DNA from: Candidatus Protochlamydia sp.
Lineage (GTDB): Bacteria > Chlamydiota > Chlamydiia > Chlamydiales > Parachlamydiaceae
NCBI GenBank assembly: GCA_013695355.1
Contig: JACDAQ010000002.1
Coordinates: 1 to 53,924, forward strand
Direction of reading: 5' to 3'
Length of the DNA: 53,924 bases
The notes beneath the pieces are model-generated. The model was not told where the DNA came from. It saw nothing but the letters and a program-made list of their open reading frames with translations, and made no database searches. Of this stretch, positions 25,006-34,461 are shown one piece after another. Each line of letters starts with the position of its first letter. Within the stretch, counting starts at the first letter, position 1. Both the position numbers and the translations under genes were made by a program.

Positions 25006-26502
25006 TTGAAAAAAACAGTCATTTGCAAGAAGTCCAATTACAATATTTCCATTCCAATTAGCGAAGAAAAATATCTCATTTATAATAGCTTGTCAAATGG
25101 CTTTTCCTTATTGAATCAACAAGAGTACACTTTACTTGAAGACCAAAATCAATTAGCTTTTGATCCCGAAGATCAATTCGCGCCTAATGATTTTTTTAAA
25201 ACCTTGCTTGAACATGGCTTCATTGTACCTCAAGAAATTGATGAATTAAATCTTATCGAAGAATATTATCAACAAGCCCGCAATAGTGATGAAATTTTAA
25301 CATTGACCATTGCTCCAACCATAGGGTGCAATTTCGCTTGTGACTATTGCTTCCAGGAGCATGATAACAAGTCAGGCATGTCGGAAGAGGTTCAAGAAAA
25401 AATTTATGAATTTGTCACTTATGTCGCTGACCATAGACCGCATCAACTCAAACACCTGCATGTGTGCTTTTATGGAGGGGAACCTTTATTAAAAATGAAT
25501 ATTGTCAAAAATCTGGCTAGCTGGTTCATCCAATTTTGTGATTCAAGAAATATTAATTATACTTCAGATATTGTCACAAATGGCTTTTTACTCAATTCTA
25601 AAACTGCTAAAGAGTTATACGAACATCGCGTCACCCAATGCCAGGTAACTCTGGATGGAAATCAAAAAATGCATGATGCACGCAGGCATCTTTTATCAAA
25701 AAGAGGAACTTTTGATAAAATTATTTCCAACATTGTCTCTTACATTGATGAAGTGCCGATTTTTACAAATATACGCGTTAATATCGATAAAAGAAACGTA
25801 AGTGAAGTGCATGACCTTATTGAATATTTATCCTCCATCAATTTAAACAATCGGGAAAATTTAAAGATCTATTTTGCTCCTGTAGAGTCAACAACATCTG
25901 CTTGCAAAGAAGTAGAAATGTTTGCCCTAGAGAAAAATGAGATGGCTCAATCTATTTTTGAGTTATACGCACTTGCAGTAGAAAAAGGTCTTCATACCAT
26001 TGTTATGCCTCCAAGGATGATGGGTTTATGTACTGCAGTTAAAAAAAATGGCTTTGTAATTGCTCCTAATGGAGATTGCCACAAATGCTGGGATATTATT
26101 ACATATAGTAAATTGAGAATAGGCACAATATTTGACTTCAAGGAATTGTTAGATAAGCAATTCAATCATGAACATCGGAAATGGCATGATTTTTCCCCAT
26201 TTAAAAATGAAGTGTGCCGGGATTGTAAAATATTACCAAATTGTGTGAGTTCTTGTGCCTACAAATTTATTTATAGTGCCGATGTCAATGGAATTTCTGT
26301 TTTACCCTGCCCTGATTGGAAGTTCAATATCAAAAAAAAATTAGCCTTTGTAGCCTTAAAATTGGGTATTATCTCAGAATTGGATTATGAAAAAGCTACT
26401 CTCTCTACAAACCGGACGGAACTATCTTTATCTTCTAAATTCCATACTGTTGAAAGTATGACGAATTTTCCATCGAAGAATAGTTTAAGAGTGATTTCTT
26501 AA
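25006..26502 (+). CDS. Radical SAM/SPASM peptide maturase
   Basis: The 498-residue enzyme starts at TTG 25006, behind AAGGAA with a 5-base spacer. Residues 1-95 form a small N-terminal domain, possibly a RiPP-recognition (PqqD-like) module. The radical SAM cluster site is C108-x3-C112-x2-C115 in TIGCNFACDYCFQE, with YGGEP at 156-160 for SAM binding. The C-terminal SPASM domain follows the textbook spacing: C342-x13-G356-x4-C361, then C404-x2-C407-x5-C413-x3-C417-x17-C435, giving sites for two auxiliary 4Fe-4S clusters. Such enzymes modify side chains of precursor peptides (thioether, C-C or C-O links, epimerisation). The Cys-repeat protein just upstream is the obvious substrate. No protease or exporter gene is adjacent, so maturation and transport would rely on genes outside the window. 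Confidence 0.92.
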   Translation: MKKTVICKKSNYNISIPISEEKYLIYNSLSNGFSLLNQQEYTLLEDQNQLAFDPEDQFAPNDFFKTLLEHGFIVPQEIDELNLIEEYYQQARNSDEILTLTIAPTIGCNFACDYCFQEHDNKSGMSEEVQEKIYEFVTYVADHRPHQLKHLHVCFYGGEPLLKMNIVKNLASWFIQFCDSRNINYTSDIVTNGFLLNSKTAKELYEHRVTQCQVTLDGNQKMHDARRHLLSKRGTFDKIISNIVSYIDEVPIFTNIRVNIDKRNVSEVHDLIEYLSSINLNNRENLKIYFAPVESTTSACKEVEMFALEKNEMAQSIFELYALAVEKGLHTIVMPPRMMGLCTAVKKNGFVIAPNGDCHKCWDIITYSKLRIGTIFDFKELLDKQFNHEHRKWHDFSPFKNEVCRDCKILPNCVSSCAYKFIYSADVNGISVLPCPDWKFNIKKKLAFVALKLGIISELDYEKATLSTNRTELSLSSKFHTVESMTNFPSKNSLRVIS

Positions 26503-26539
26503 AACTGCAAATTCCTATTTTTTTTAATTGATTGATTCA

Positions 26540-28594
26540 TCATACCTCTTCAGCCACCTTGCCCACTCGATGACGCATTTGATCCAAGAGTTTCTTTGCA
26601 TCCGTAGTCACTTCGGTCGGTTCGATCCAACGGCCATGCGCTTTAATTAGCTCAACGAGGCGTTCAACTGCATCGGAAAAATCAATGTCTTTCTGTACGC
26701 ATTGCTTACCAACATACAAATCAATTTTTTCAGGTTTTGATCCCACATAGCCAAAATCGGCATCTGCCATTTCTCCCGGACCATTTACAATGCATCCCAT
26801 GATGGCAATTTTAACACCAGGCAAATGGGATGTTCTTGCCTGGATCGCTTTCGTCACTTCCTGCAGATTAAATAAGGTGCGACCGCAGCTTGGACAAGAA
26901 ATGAAATCGGTTTTCGACATTCTCATTCTGGCTGCCTGCAGGATGGAAAAGCTTAAGCTGCGCAAATAATCAATTTCATAAGGACCTTCCAACCATAGCC
27001 CTTCTCCATAACCATCGCAAAGCAATGAACCGCATTCGAGGCTGGCCAAAAGAGTAAGCTCTTCTTGTTTTTCAGAATATTCAAAATTTAGAACCACCGG
27101 GCAGGTTGGTAGATTTTTGACGATCCAATCAAAAAAATGCCTAGCATAATGCACTCGATTAACCTTAGGCGCCAATAAGATCAACTGCGGATCAAGCTCA
27201 ATTAAAGCATTCCAGCTTTCAGGTTTTTCTTCCATGATTTGAATCACAAGAGGATCGGGCTTTAAGCCGGGCTGGATAGAAAAACGGGCTGTTTGAGCAG
27301 CCACTTGTTTTAATTGCACAGCTTGCTTCAATGAAAGGATGGCAATGCTCGGAAAGGTAGGTGCTTCGCTTTTTGAAAAAATCCCTATCCCCACTTCTTT
27401 TAGCATCTGCAGGCGCTGAGTAGCTTCTTTATCCAGTGCAAAATCTTTAAAAACTATATTATCTGCAGTCACTGTTTTTAATTTGGGCTGACCGAAATTC
27501 CCCTCGCAACCCAATTGTTGGAAAAGAGTTGTTTCTTTAAGGAGCGATGGAGGCAGGGTGACAAAAACCGTTCCGTCCCGATGCATTGGAACTTGAGAAG
27601 ATAAATGCACAGAACGGCGCTGAATATGCTCAATTTGCCGATTGGTCTCGTTAAAGGGGTCGACTCCCCTGCCTTGATACTCTTCTGCAAGCTTAATTAA
27701 GCGGCGGCACGGATCGATTTCATACCATGGATCTTCAGTCAAAGATACGCGGATGGTATCACCTATCCCATCTAAAAGTAATGCTCCAATTCCCATTGCT
27801 GATTTGACCCGTCCATCCTCTCCATCCCCGGCTTCTGTCACCCCTAAATGCAAAGGATAGTCCCAATTTAAATCGTACATGGCCTGGGTGAGAAGTCTGT
27901 AAGCCTGGATCATCACTTGTGGATTAGAAGATTTCATTGAGAAAAGAAAATTATGGTAATCATTCTTACGGCAAATTCTTGCAAATTCCAGAGCGGATTC
28001 TACCATTCCAAAAGTGGTGTCGCCATAGCGGTTCATAATACGATCTGAAAGGGACCCATGATTTGTTCCTATGCGCATCGATTTTTTTAAACGTTTGCAT
28101 TTTTCCACTAAGGGGGTAAATTTTTCTTCAATTCGTTCAATTTCTTTGGCATAGGTTTCATCATCATAATCAATTTCCTTGAACGAGGCCCTTTTATCTA
28201 CAAAATTTCCTGGATTGATCCTTACCTTGTCCACAAAGTCCACTACGCGCATGGCGGCTGGGGGATAGAAATGAATATCTGCGACCAGGGGAATATTGTA
28301 ACCTTTTTGAATTAAACTATTTTTTATGCCTTCACAAGCGTCTGCCTCTTTCATTCCCTGGACAGTGACCCTGGCAATTTCACACCCGCAGTCTGCTAGC
28401 CGGATAATTTGCTCTACGGTGGCATCCACGTCACGGGTACTTGACGTTGTCATGGATTGAATTCTAACTGGATTGTTCCCGCCGACTCCTACATTCCCAA
28501 TCATAATTTCCCGGGTCGGACGGCGTTTGGTTTGGAAAATAGATTCGCAATATTTTTTGTTTATCAAGGGGAACCTCCATAGGCTATAACCCAA
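26540..28594 (-). CDS. ispG: 4-hydroxy-3-methylbut-2-enyl diphosphate synthase (long form)
   Basis: IspG (GcpE) catalyses the penultimate step of the MEP isoprenoid pathway using a 4Fe-4S cluster. The 684-residue protein begins with the conserved TIM-barrel part (RRPTREIMIGNVGVGGNNPV, then QSMTTSSTRDVDATV). A large insertion of about 250 residues (roughly 300-550) follows, then the cluster domain with CPSCGRTLFNLQ and MGCIVNGPGEMADADFGYVG. The long three-domain form is normal for Chlamydiae and plants, whereas most bacteria have about 370 residues. It points convergently toward the radical SAM gene and has no operon partner here. Confidence 0.95.
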   Translation of the reverse strand: MGYSLWRFPLINKKYCESIFQTKRRPTREIMIGNVGVGGNNPVRIQSMTTSSTRDVDATVEQIIRLADCGCEIARVTVQGMKEADACEGIKNSLIQKGYNIPLVADIHFYPPAAMRVVDFVDKVRINPGNFVDKRASFKEIDYDDETYAKEIERIEEKFTPLVEKCKRLKKSMRIGTNHGSLSDRIMNRYGDTTFGMVESALEFARICRKNDYHNFLFSMKSSNPQVMIQAYRLLTQAMYDLNWDYPLHLGVTEAGDGEDGRVKSAMGIGALLLDGIGDTIRVSLTEDPWYEIDPCRRLIKLAEEYQGRGVDPFNETNRQIEHIQRRSVHLSSQVPMHRDGTVFVTLPPSLLKETTLFQQLGCEGNFGQPKLKTVTADNIVFKDFALDKEATQRLQMLKEVGIGIFSKSEAPTFPSIAILSLKQAVQLKQVAAQTARFSIQPGLKPDPLVIQIMEEKPESWNALIELDPQLILLAPKVNRVHYARHFFDWIVKNLPTCPVVLNFEYSEKQEELTLLASLECGSLLCDGYGEGLWLEGPYEIDYLRSLSFSILQAARMRMSKTDFISCPSCGRTLFNLQEVTKAIQARTSHLPGVKIAIMGCIVNGPGEMADADFGYVGSKPEKIDLYVGKQCVQKDIDFSDAVERLVELIKAHGRWIEPTEVTTDAKKLLDQMRHRVGKVAEEV

Positions 28595-28723
28595 ATGTTA
28601 GAGCAATGCTTATATTTAAATCAATAGGGCCAATCTAAAAGCATTTTTGTTTGACAAAAATTTAGGTACAAAAATATTTCTATATCATTCACCATTTAAT
28701 TCTCGATTAACAAAAGGAGTAAA

Positions 28724-29170
28724 TATGCAAAATAACTTTACCTGTAGCTATATGATCAAGACGGACAAAAATACGATCAAATTATAGGTAAAAATTGGAA
28801 TGCCCATCCTCAAAATCTCAAAAATGATACAGAAATTAGAGGCATATGTCGATAAACAAGTATTTTTAAAGCCATTTATTTGGTGGACTGTGATTTTCAA
28901 CAAAAAATAAATACTCTAAATAAAAAAAAGCTCTCAGCGGCAAACATTGAATAAGTTATACCACGTAAAGTTAACTAAAGGAACTTAATGATTCCTTTTC
29001 TGACCCTAAATGAATTATTTGATGGCAAATTGTTATTTCCCCCCTTAACTGCGGATGGGATCAATTAATTGAAGAACTTGTCAATTATAATTTTACAAAC
29101 GCTATTGGTGCCAATCAGAATTTAAGGCGTTTTTTGAAACTTTATTAAAAATAGATGGACTAAAATAATT
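28724..29170 (+). pseudogene. Remains of a decayed gene upstream of the 1596-residue protein
   Basis: A good ribosome site (AAAAGGAG) precedes ATG 28724, but the frame (MQNNFTCSYMIKTDKNTIKL) stops after 20 codons. Farther on, short protein-like pieces appear in other frames, for example NCGWDQLIEELVNYNFTNAI around 29048-29110. The interval 28595-29271 therefore seems to hold an eroded gene. I do not recognise the family; a very short real peptide from 28724 is possible but less likely. Confidence 0.35.
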
Positions 29171-29271
29171 CGAAAAACATCACCGCGGGTATTATAAAAA
29201 TTGCATCTTTGGATTTAAACTAAACAAGTGTTATAAATATTCAATTATAATTTATTTTTCAGGAAAATCCT

Positions 29272-32200
29272 ATGCAGACCAATATTTTACCTAAATTTTC
29301 TTTAGGTCCTGAGCAATTGGAAAATATCCCTTCTGAAGAGGTTAATAGCGCGAAAAATTTGCAAACAAAATCGTCAGTCGGAGAAATTGCTTTAGCAAAT
29401 ATTCAAGCTGTAGAAGTTTCTAAATCAAAAAAAACTGGGCCTAAGCAGTACAAAAAAAATACAACTCAACTCCCCGATCAAAAAAATATTTCCAGGAACA
29501 TAAGTCAACCCTCCTCATCAAAGGCCTCAATAGTCACGACTACCTCTAGAAATAACTCACTGACTTTAGAAAATATTTTGGAGAATTTTTATAATAAAAC
29601 GCAAAACACTGACCAAAAAAGGGCTTGCCTCCATTACCTGCTTCATTATCAACACTATAATGCCGAATTTACAAGCGATGATAGAAAACTTTTAAACTAT
29701 TCAGAACCTTTATGCGCTTCAGAAAATAACCCTATCTACGTTCGATTACAGTATCCTCTACTAATGGTAATGGAAAGATGGCTTAAAACAAACCTTTTCC
29801 CCCGGTTAAAGGGCAATAATAAAAAAGATGTTTCATTTATACGTCTTGGCAACCCCTTAATAGGGCCATCAGCTATTGAACTTATTGTCCCAAATAGGAT
29901 TTTTAGATTGGGAAATGAAAAATTAGAAAAGATGGGTGCAGATTTCATTCCTATATTATTATTTCCCCTAACATTATCTGATCTCACCAAAAAGGTAGAT
30001 AGTATGGTGATAGAGGATCATCCACAATTAAAACAATTAAAAGAAAAATGGACCGAACTTCATTTTATTTTTCTGATGAAGGAACCAGGTATTGAGTGCC
30101 AGATCATGTGGGCAGCCAAATGGCTAAGAAATGGCAGCTTAATGTATGTGACTCTAAACACATTATTTGATGATAAAGATATTTCTTCCTTTTTAAATCA
30201 AATTGGTGACATACCCGATCGCTTAGAAGTAAATAAATTTATCAGTCGCGGATTAGAAAATGAAAAGTTCTATAATATTCCATCCAAAGCAGGGATCTCA
30301 ATAAGTCCTTTAAAACTTAAAATTCAATTAAAGGAATCTTGGGATATACACCTAAAAAAAATAAGAAATTATAACCTTAAAAATCACCCTGGTGCCGCGC
30401 TTTTCCGTGATGCCATCCTTCGCTGGAATACCTGTCTTTTCGAATACTATCAAATGACTGAATTCACTTCGCCGCTTCTCATATCGCAAGTAGCTCCTTG
30501 GACAGCACAAAATGGGGATATTATTCAATGGTCTAAAGCTTACCAGAACATATGTGAAATAGTGATGTTAACTCTGCAATACAATCCCTCTAATAATTTA
30601 CCAACAACACACTTAAGCTTATTATTGGTAGAGAAATTTAAATCGCAAGATATAAAAATTTGCATAAAGGTTGGTTTATTCCCTTACGGAATGACTGCTT
30701 TTTATTATATATTTGATCAGCTCCTAAAACGTTCAGCTAGCGCCCCTCAGGTTATTTGCTTGAGCCAAAGTTATTTTGAAATAATAAAAATACTGCAAAA
30801 GGTAGTTAAAAACCACTCGAATGATTTCCCTAACTCATTCTGTAATTCATTGAATGAACTAAATGAAATTCCAGACATTTTAATAGCCGATCTTCATGCT
30901 AATAATGCCGCTAATGATCGCATCGTGCCAAATGATGTAGCGAAGTGGATAAAGGACAGGCTGGAAAAAGATCATTCTAAGAAATTGATTTTAATTTTAG
31001 ATTTAACGCTCAACCATTTATCTGATGAGAGCCTTAACAATGCATTACAGATCCTATATCCATTAATTGAGCAGAAAAGATTGGAAATTTTTGGAATTCA
31101 AAGTTTGGCTAAATTAGTTCAATTAGGGTCTGATAACTTTTCTGGGGGCATTTGCATCTACTGGGGATCTTCGTCTTTAGAAGAAAAACTAGTTCCTCAA
31201 TTTCCTAGTGTTAATAAAGAAAAATCGATCTTTTTTGCCTTGCTGTATGAAAAATTTGACGATTTAACTCGCGAATATTTTAAGTTAGTGCGCAAGAACA
31301 CAGAAAACATGTATTTGAGCTTAAGAGAATCATTTCTTAAGATTGAAGAAAGCGTGCAAATAAAAAGAAAGGCTTTTGATGATAGCTCTAATGGCAGGAC
31401 TGGTTTTTGTGCAGCGGAAATTAAATTCAACGGAGATGACAATACCGTCTATATTGCCATTGGATTTAAACCGCTTTTCAAACTATTTGGAATTGAAAAA
31501 ATTGCAGCTATAAAAACAAAGCAAAAAAGAAAAGAACAAATTGCCCAGCATCTTCAAAAAATAATTTTAAAATTCTCCCATAAATTTAAATTATCCATTA
31601 CAAATCGGCAAAGTTTTGGGTTTTCTATTTCTAACATGAATGTAGCAGCGGATACCATTCGTTTCACCCTAGGTTTAGAAACGCTTTCCCAAAGAGAAAG
31701 CTATGCTCAGTTAATTACTGAATTCGTTTTCCTCTTATCAAGTTACTCTGCCTCTTTAGCCGAATATAAAGAAACACCCCAATTTGAGGCAGAAACATTT
31801 TCACATCTTTTTGACCAGGCATCCACGCTCTTAAAAGAGCCAAAAAGTTCCTCGTCTTTGTATGGATTATCTTCTAAGAATATTCCCCTTGTTGAAACTG
31901 ATAATGATGAAGAAACAGAACAAAGAAAAATAGGAGATGCAAGAATTATTATTCACGAAGAGCAGTTTGTTCTGAAAATGGTACAAAATGGCATACCGGT
32001 ATTTAAGCTGCTCAAAGACATACCAATTGGGCCTCAGCATAGCACTTTTAACAATCCAGAATTTAGTTTATTAAGATTATTTTTTGATATGCTACATCTC
32101 ATAAAGTTAGATGCAGAATTATCCTATCAGGTTAAAAGGCATTCTATTGCCTTTCCTATTTCTACCATTTCTTATACATTAGAAAATAAAAAATGCAAAT

Positions 32201-34062
32201 TGCAGTATTGTTTTAATAAAAGTCCTCACAAATTAAAGGGATCTAGCTCGGGCGTTCAAATTTTATTTGAACCTCGATTTTGTTTGAAAATTCCTAGTAA
32301 AAATGGATTACTTGAGAAAAAAAGTTGTCATGTTTATACGATGCTTCTTGATCATGTAAAAAAAATACGGCTAGATAAAATGGACCTTTCCGATCAACAC
32401 GCCTTTTTTACTAAATGTGCCAGATACAATTTTGAAACCACAAGTTCTGAAAATGTTGAAGATGAATGCATCACTGTAAATTTTACAACACGAAAGCCTT
32501 ATTTAAACTATTACAATGAAGTTCGCAAACCTTTCATCTACAACGGATTCGATGCAATAAAAAACTCTCTTTCTGATTTAGAACTAGATGATCTTGAAAT
32601 CAAAAGCTACAATGATGATATAAACGGGTTAAAAAGCTATTGTTTGAACATTGTATTAAATTCTCATCCCTTTTATCCAGCACTAAATAATAAAGCTAAA
32701 ACTATTCAACGTTTCTATGTGGAAGGGTTAAAAGGTGTTGTCCATTTTCTCGGTACACTAAAACTTGATGACCTTCCGCTTCCTCACGATTTTGATTGGT
32801 ATAAAACCTGGACCGGAAGCGCTTTCGATCAGCTGTGCGATAGCCTGGAAACCATAGGTTCTCAGGTGGTATACCATCCATTTGATGAACTAATGGAAAT
32901 TATAGATCTCATTAAAGATGAAAAATGCAAAAAAGGCCTCTTGCATGGCATGCTGAATGGCTTGATGGAAGATAATTTTAAAAATCCAACCTTAAATCAA
33001 GAAACAGCTCAAGAAATAGCAAAGCTGCTCTCCCATCCTGCATTCCTCTCATTAGATTATTGCTCTTTCATTGATCAGTGGATCGAAAATTTAAATAGAC
33101 ATTTGGAAGCTCCCATGATGCTAGAAAAAGTTAATCCTTACCTTACGGCATTTTTTCCTCTTATTAAACACGTTTATGGGAGCCCAAAAACTTTATGCGA
33201 TACTGAGCATACAATCCCTTTACGCTTATTGGCGAACAAACTTGAGCATAAGGATTTGCAAACACATATCGACTGCTTAGAAAATGAGCTTGTGGAAAAT
33301 GCATCCGAAGGACGCCCGACAAAGACATCAATAAGAAATTATTTGAGATTATATTCACGTTACCCTTTGTCAGATATAATAAAAAATCATTTGCTTCTGA
33401 CCCTTAAAAATAAAGTAGAGAAAGCTATTTTACTTTCCTGGCTGATAGAAACTAATTTTTACTTTTCCCCTATAAATGACCTAGAAATTGAGAATATTAT
33501 GCCTGAAAATCATGAAATCTTTTATGAGAAGGATCGACAAGCCATTAAGACCTTCTTTTTAGAAATGGGATGCAAAGATATTCTCTTTGAATTACTAAAA
33601 ACGGATGAAAGTAAACTTCAATTAGTTAAAAATAAAATCCCTTTAGATATTTACAAGAAGTGGTTATTATTCCCTGATTTTTTTTATTCCCTTGCTGAGG
33701 AGAAAGCGAGCTATTACAACATTTGGGATAATGAAGAGAATCTGACCAAAAAAGATCAGCAGTCTATTCAGGCTGCCTTCAAAAATAAAGAATTGCTATC
33801 AGAACTTCTAGATGCAGCTTTCGATCTAAGAAAATCCTACAGCACGGCTGGTTTTTGGGCAGCTATCTTTCAAGATCAATACTTTACTTCAGAGGTATTG
33901 ATGATTCGCCAAAACGAAAACTTCCTTGATAAAGATACTTTAGAAAATATAGGGAGATATGACTCTTACTTTCAATTGACGACTACTCCCATATGTTTAA
34001 CTGAGCAAAGCAATTCAAAATCTGATTCTGAGGAAGATTGGGAGAAAACATTTAATTTTTAG
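29272..34062 (+). CDS. Giant 1596-residue protein of unknown function, with a possible PLP-enzyme-like segment
   Basis: Residues 1-110 are polar and low in complexity (many Ser, Lys, Asn, Gln), like secretion-signal tails. There is no signal peptide or clear membrane segment. Around 460-630 the pattern resembles a type I pyridoxal-phosphate fold of the Cys/Met metabolism class: FPYGMTAFYYIFDQLL, then ILILDLTLNHL with an Asp near 578, then FGIQSLAKLVQLGSDNFSGG, where K614 would occupy the cofactor-lysine position. This is my own pattern reading and may be wrong. The rest is mixed alpha/beta and helical sequence with no motif I know, ending with an acidic SDSEEDWEKTFNF. Length, isolation and the polar N-terminus make a host-directed effector plausible. 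Confidence 0.6.
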   Translation: MQTNILPKFSLGPEQLENIPSEEVNSAKNLQTKSSVGEIALANIQAVEVSKSKKTGPKQYKKNTTQLPDQKNISRNISQPSSSKASIVTTTSRNNSLTLENILENFYNKTQNTDQKRACLHYLLHYQHYNAEFTSDDRKLLNYSEPLCASENNPIYVRLQYPLLMVMERWLKTNLFPRLKGNNKKDVSFIRLGNPLIGPSAIELIVPNRIFRLGNEKLEKMGADFIPILLFPLTLSDLTKKVDSMVIEDHPQLKQLKEKWTELHFIFLMKEPGIECQIMWAAKWLRNGSLMYVTLNTLFDDKDISSFLNQIGDIPDRLEVNKFISRGLENEKFYNIPSKAGISISPLKLKIQLKESWDIHLKKIRNYNLKNHPGAALFRDAILRWNTCLFEYYQMTEFTSPLLISQVAPWTAQNGDIIQWSKAYQNICEIVMLTLQYNPSNNLPTTHLSLLLVEKFKSQDIKICIKVGLFPYGMTAFYYIFDQLLKRSASAPQVICLSQSYFEIIKILQKVVKNHSNDFPNSFCNSLNELNEIPDILIADLHANNAANDRIVPNDVAKWIKDRLEKDHSKKLILILDLTLNHLSDESLNNALQILYPLIEQKRLEIFGIQSLAKLVQLGSDNFSGGICIYWGSSSLEEKLVPQFPSVNKEKSIFFALLYEKFDDLTREYFKLVRKNTENMYLSLRESFLKIEESVQIKRKAFDDSSNGRTGFCAAEIKFNGDDNTVYIAIGFKPLFKLFGIEKIAAIKTKQKRKEQIAQHLQKIILKFSHKFKLSITNRQSFGFSISNMNVAADTIRFTLGLETLSQRESYAQLITEFVFLLSSYSASLAEYKETPQFEAETFSHLFDQASTLLKEPKSSSSLYGLSSKNIPLVETDNDEETEQRKIGDARIIIHEEQFVLKMVQNGIPVFKLLKDIPIGPQHSTFNNPEFSLLRLFFDMLHLIKLDAELSYQVKRHSIAFPISTISYTLENKKCKLQYCFNKSPHKLKGSSSGVQILFEPRFCLKIPSKNGLLEKKSCHVYTMLLDHVKKIRLDKMDLSDQHAFFTKCARYNFETTSSENVEDECITVNFTTRKPYLNYYNEVRKPFIYNGFDAIKNSLSDLELDDLEIKSYNDDINGLKSYCLNIVLNSHPFYPALNNKAKTIQRFYVEGLKGVVHFLGTLKLDDLPLPHDFDWYKTWTGSAFDQLCDSLETIGSQVVYHPFDELMEIIDLIKDEKCKKGLLHGMLNGLMEDNFKNPTLNQETAQEIAKLLSHPAFLSLDYCSFIDQWIENLNRHLEAPMMLEKVNPYLTAFFPLIKHVYGSPKTLCDTEHTIPLRLLANKLEHKDLQTHIDCLENELVENASEGRPTKTSIRNYLRLYSRYPLSDIIKNHLLLTLKNKVEKAILLSWLIETNFYFSPINDLEIENIMPENHEIFYEKDRQAIKTFFLEMGCKDILFELLKTDESKLQLVKNKIPLDIYKKWLLFPDFFYSLAEEKASYYNIWDNEENLTKKDQQSIQAAFKNKELLSELLDAAFDLRKSYSTAGFWAAIFQDQYFTSEVLMIRQNENFLDKDTLENIGRYDSYFQLTTTPICLTEQSNSKSDSEEDWEKTFNF

Positions 34063-34461
34063 CAAAAAAATTTGCTTAAAAGGAACGCGTATTCGATTGT
34101 AGGGCCGCAAGGCTTACTTATATTTGTAATTGAAAAATTATCGGGAATTTATAAATGGGTATCGGATAAATGATAAAATCTCGCTAGCTCTTTTCGCAAT
34201 AAAACGTAAGCTTGAGCCAAAGCTCTGTCAAATTATCATTTTACTTTCACCCAAATATTGCTTTTATTATTATCATATTTTTTACTATTCATTCTTTAAC
34301 ATATTTGTAATTTTTTATTATCTTAAAAATTTTTGCATTTATTTATCTAAAAAAAAAATTTTTGTCCATTCCCTATTTGGCCGTCTTTTATTTTAATAAA
34401 ATAGCTGGATAGGTATATAGAAAAAATAAAAACTCCTATCAAAATAAGTCTTGAGGCCAAA
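34063..34461. other. AT-rich spacer before clpB
   Basis: A 399-base region with long A and T runs. An open frame of 88 codons from TTG 34130 is present, but its Tyr/Phe/Ile-rich product reflects the base composition and I do not accept it. The clpB promoter presumably lies here; no CIRCE-type inverted repeat was seen. Confidence 0.4.

Noticed and set aside
34130-34396. 88-codon frame before clpB
   Set aside because: TTG start without ribosome site, and the Tyr/Phe/Ile-rich product mirrors AT content.
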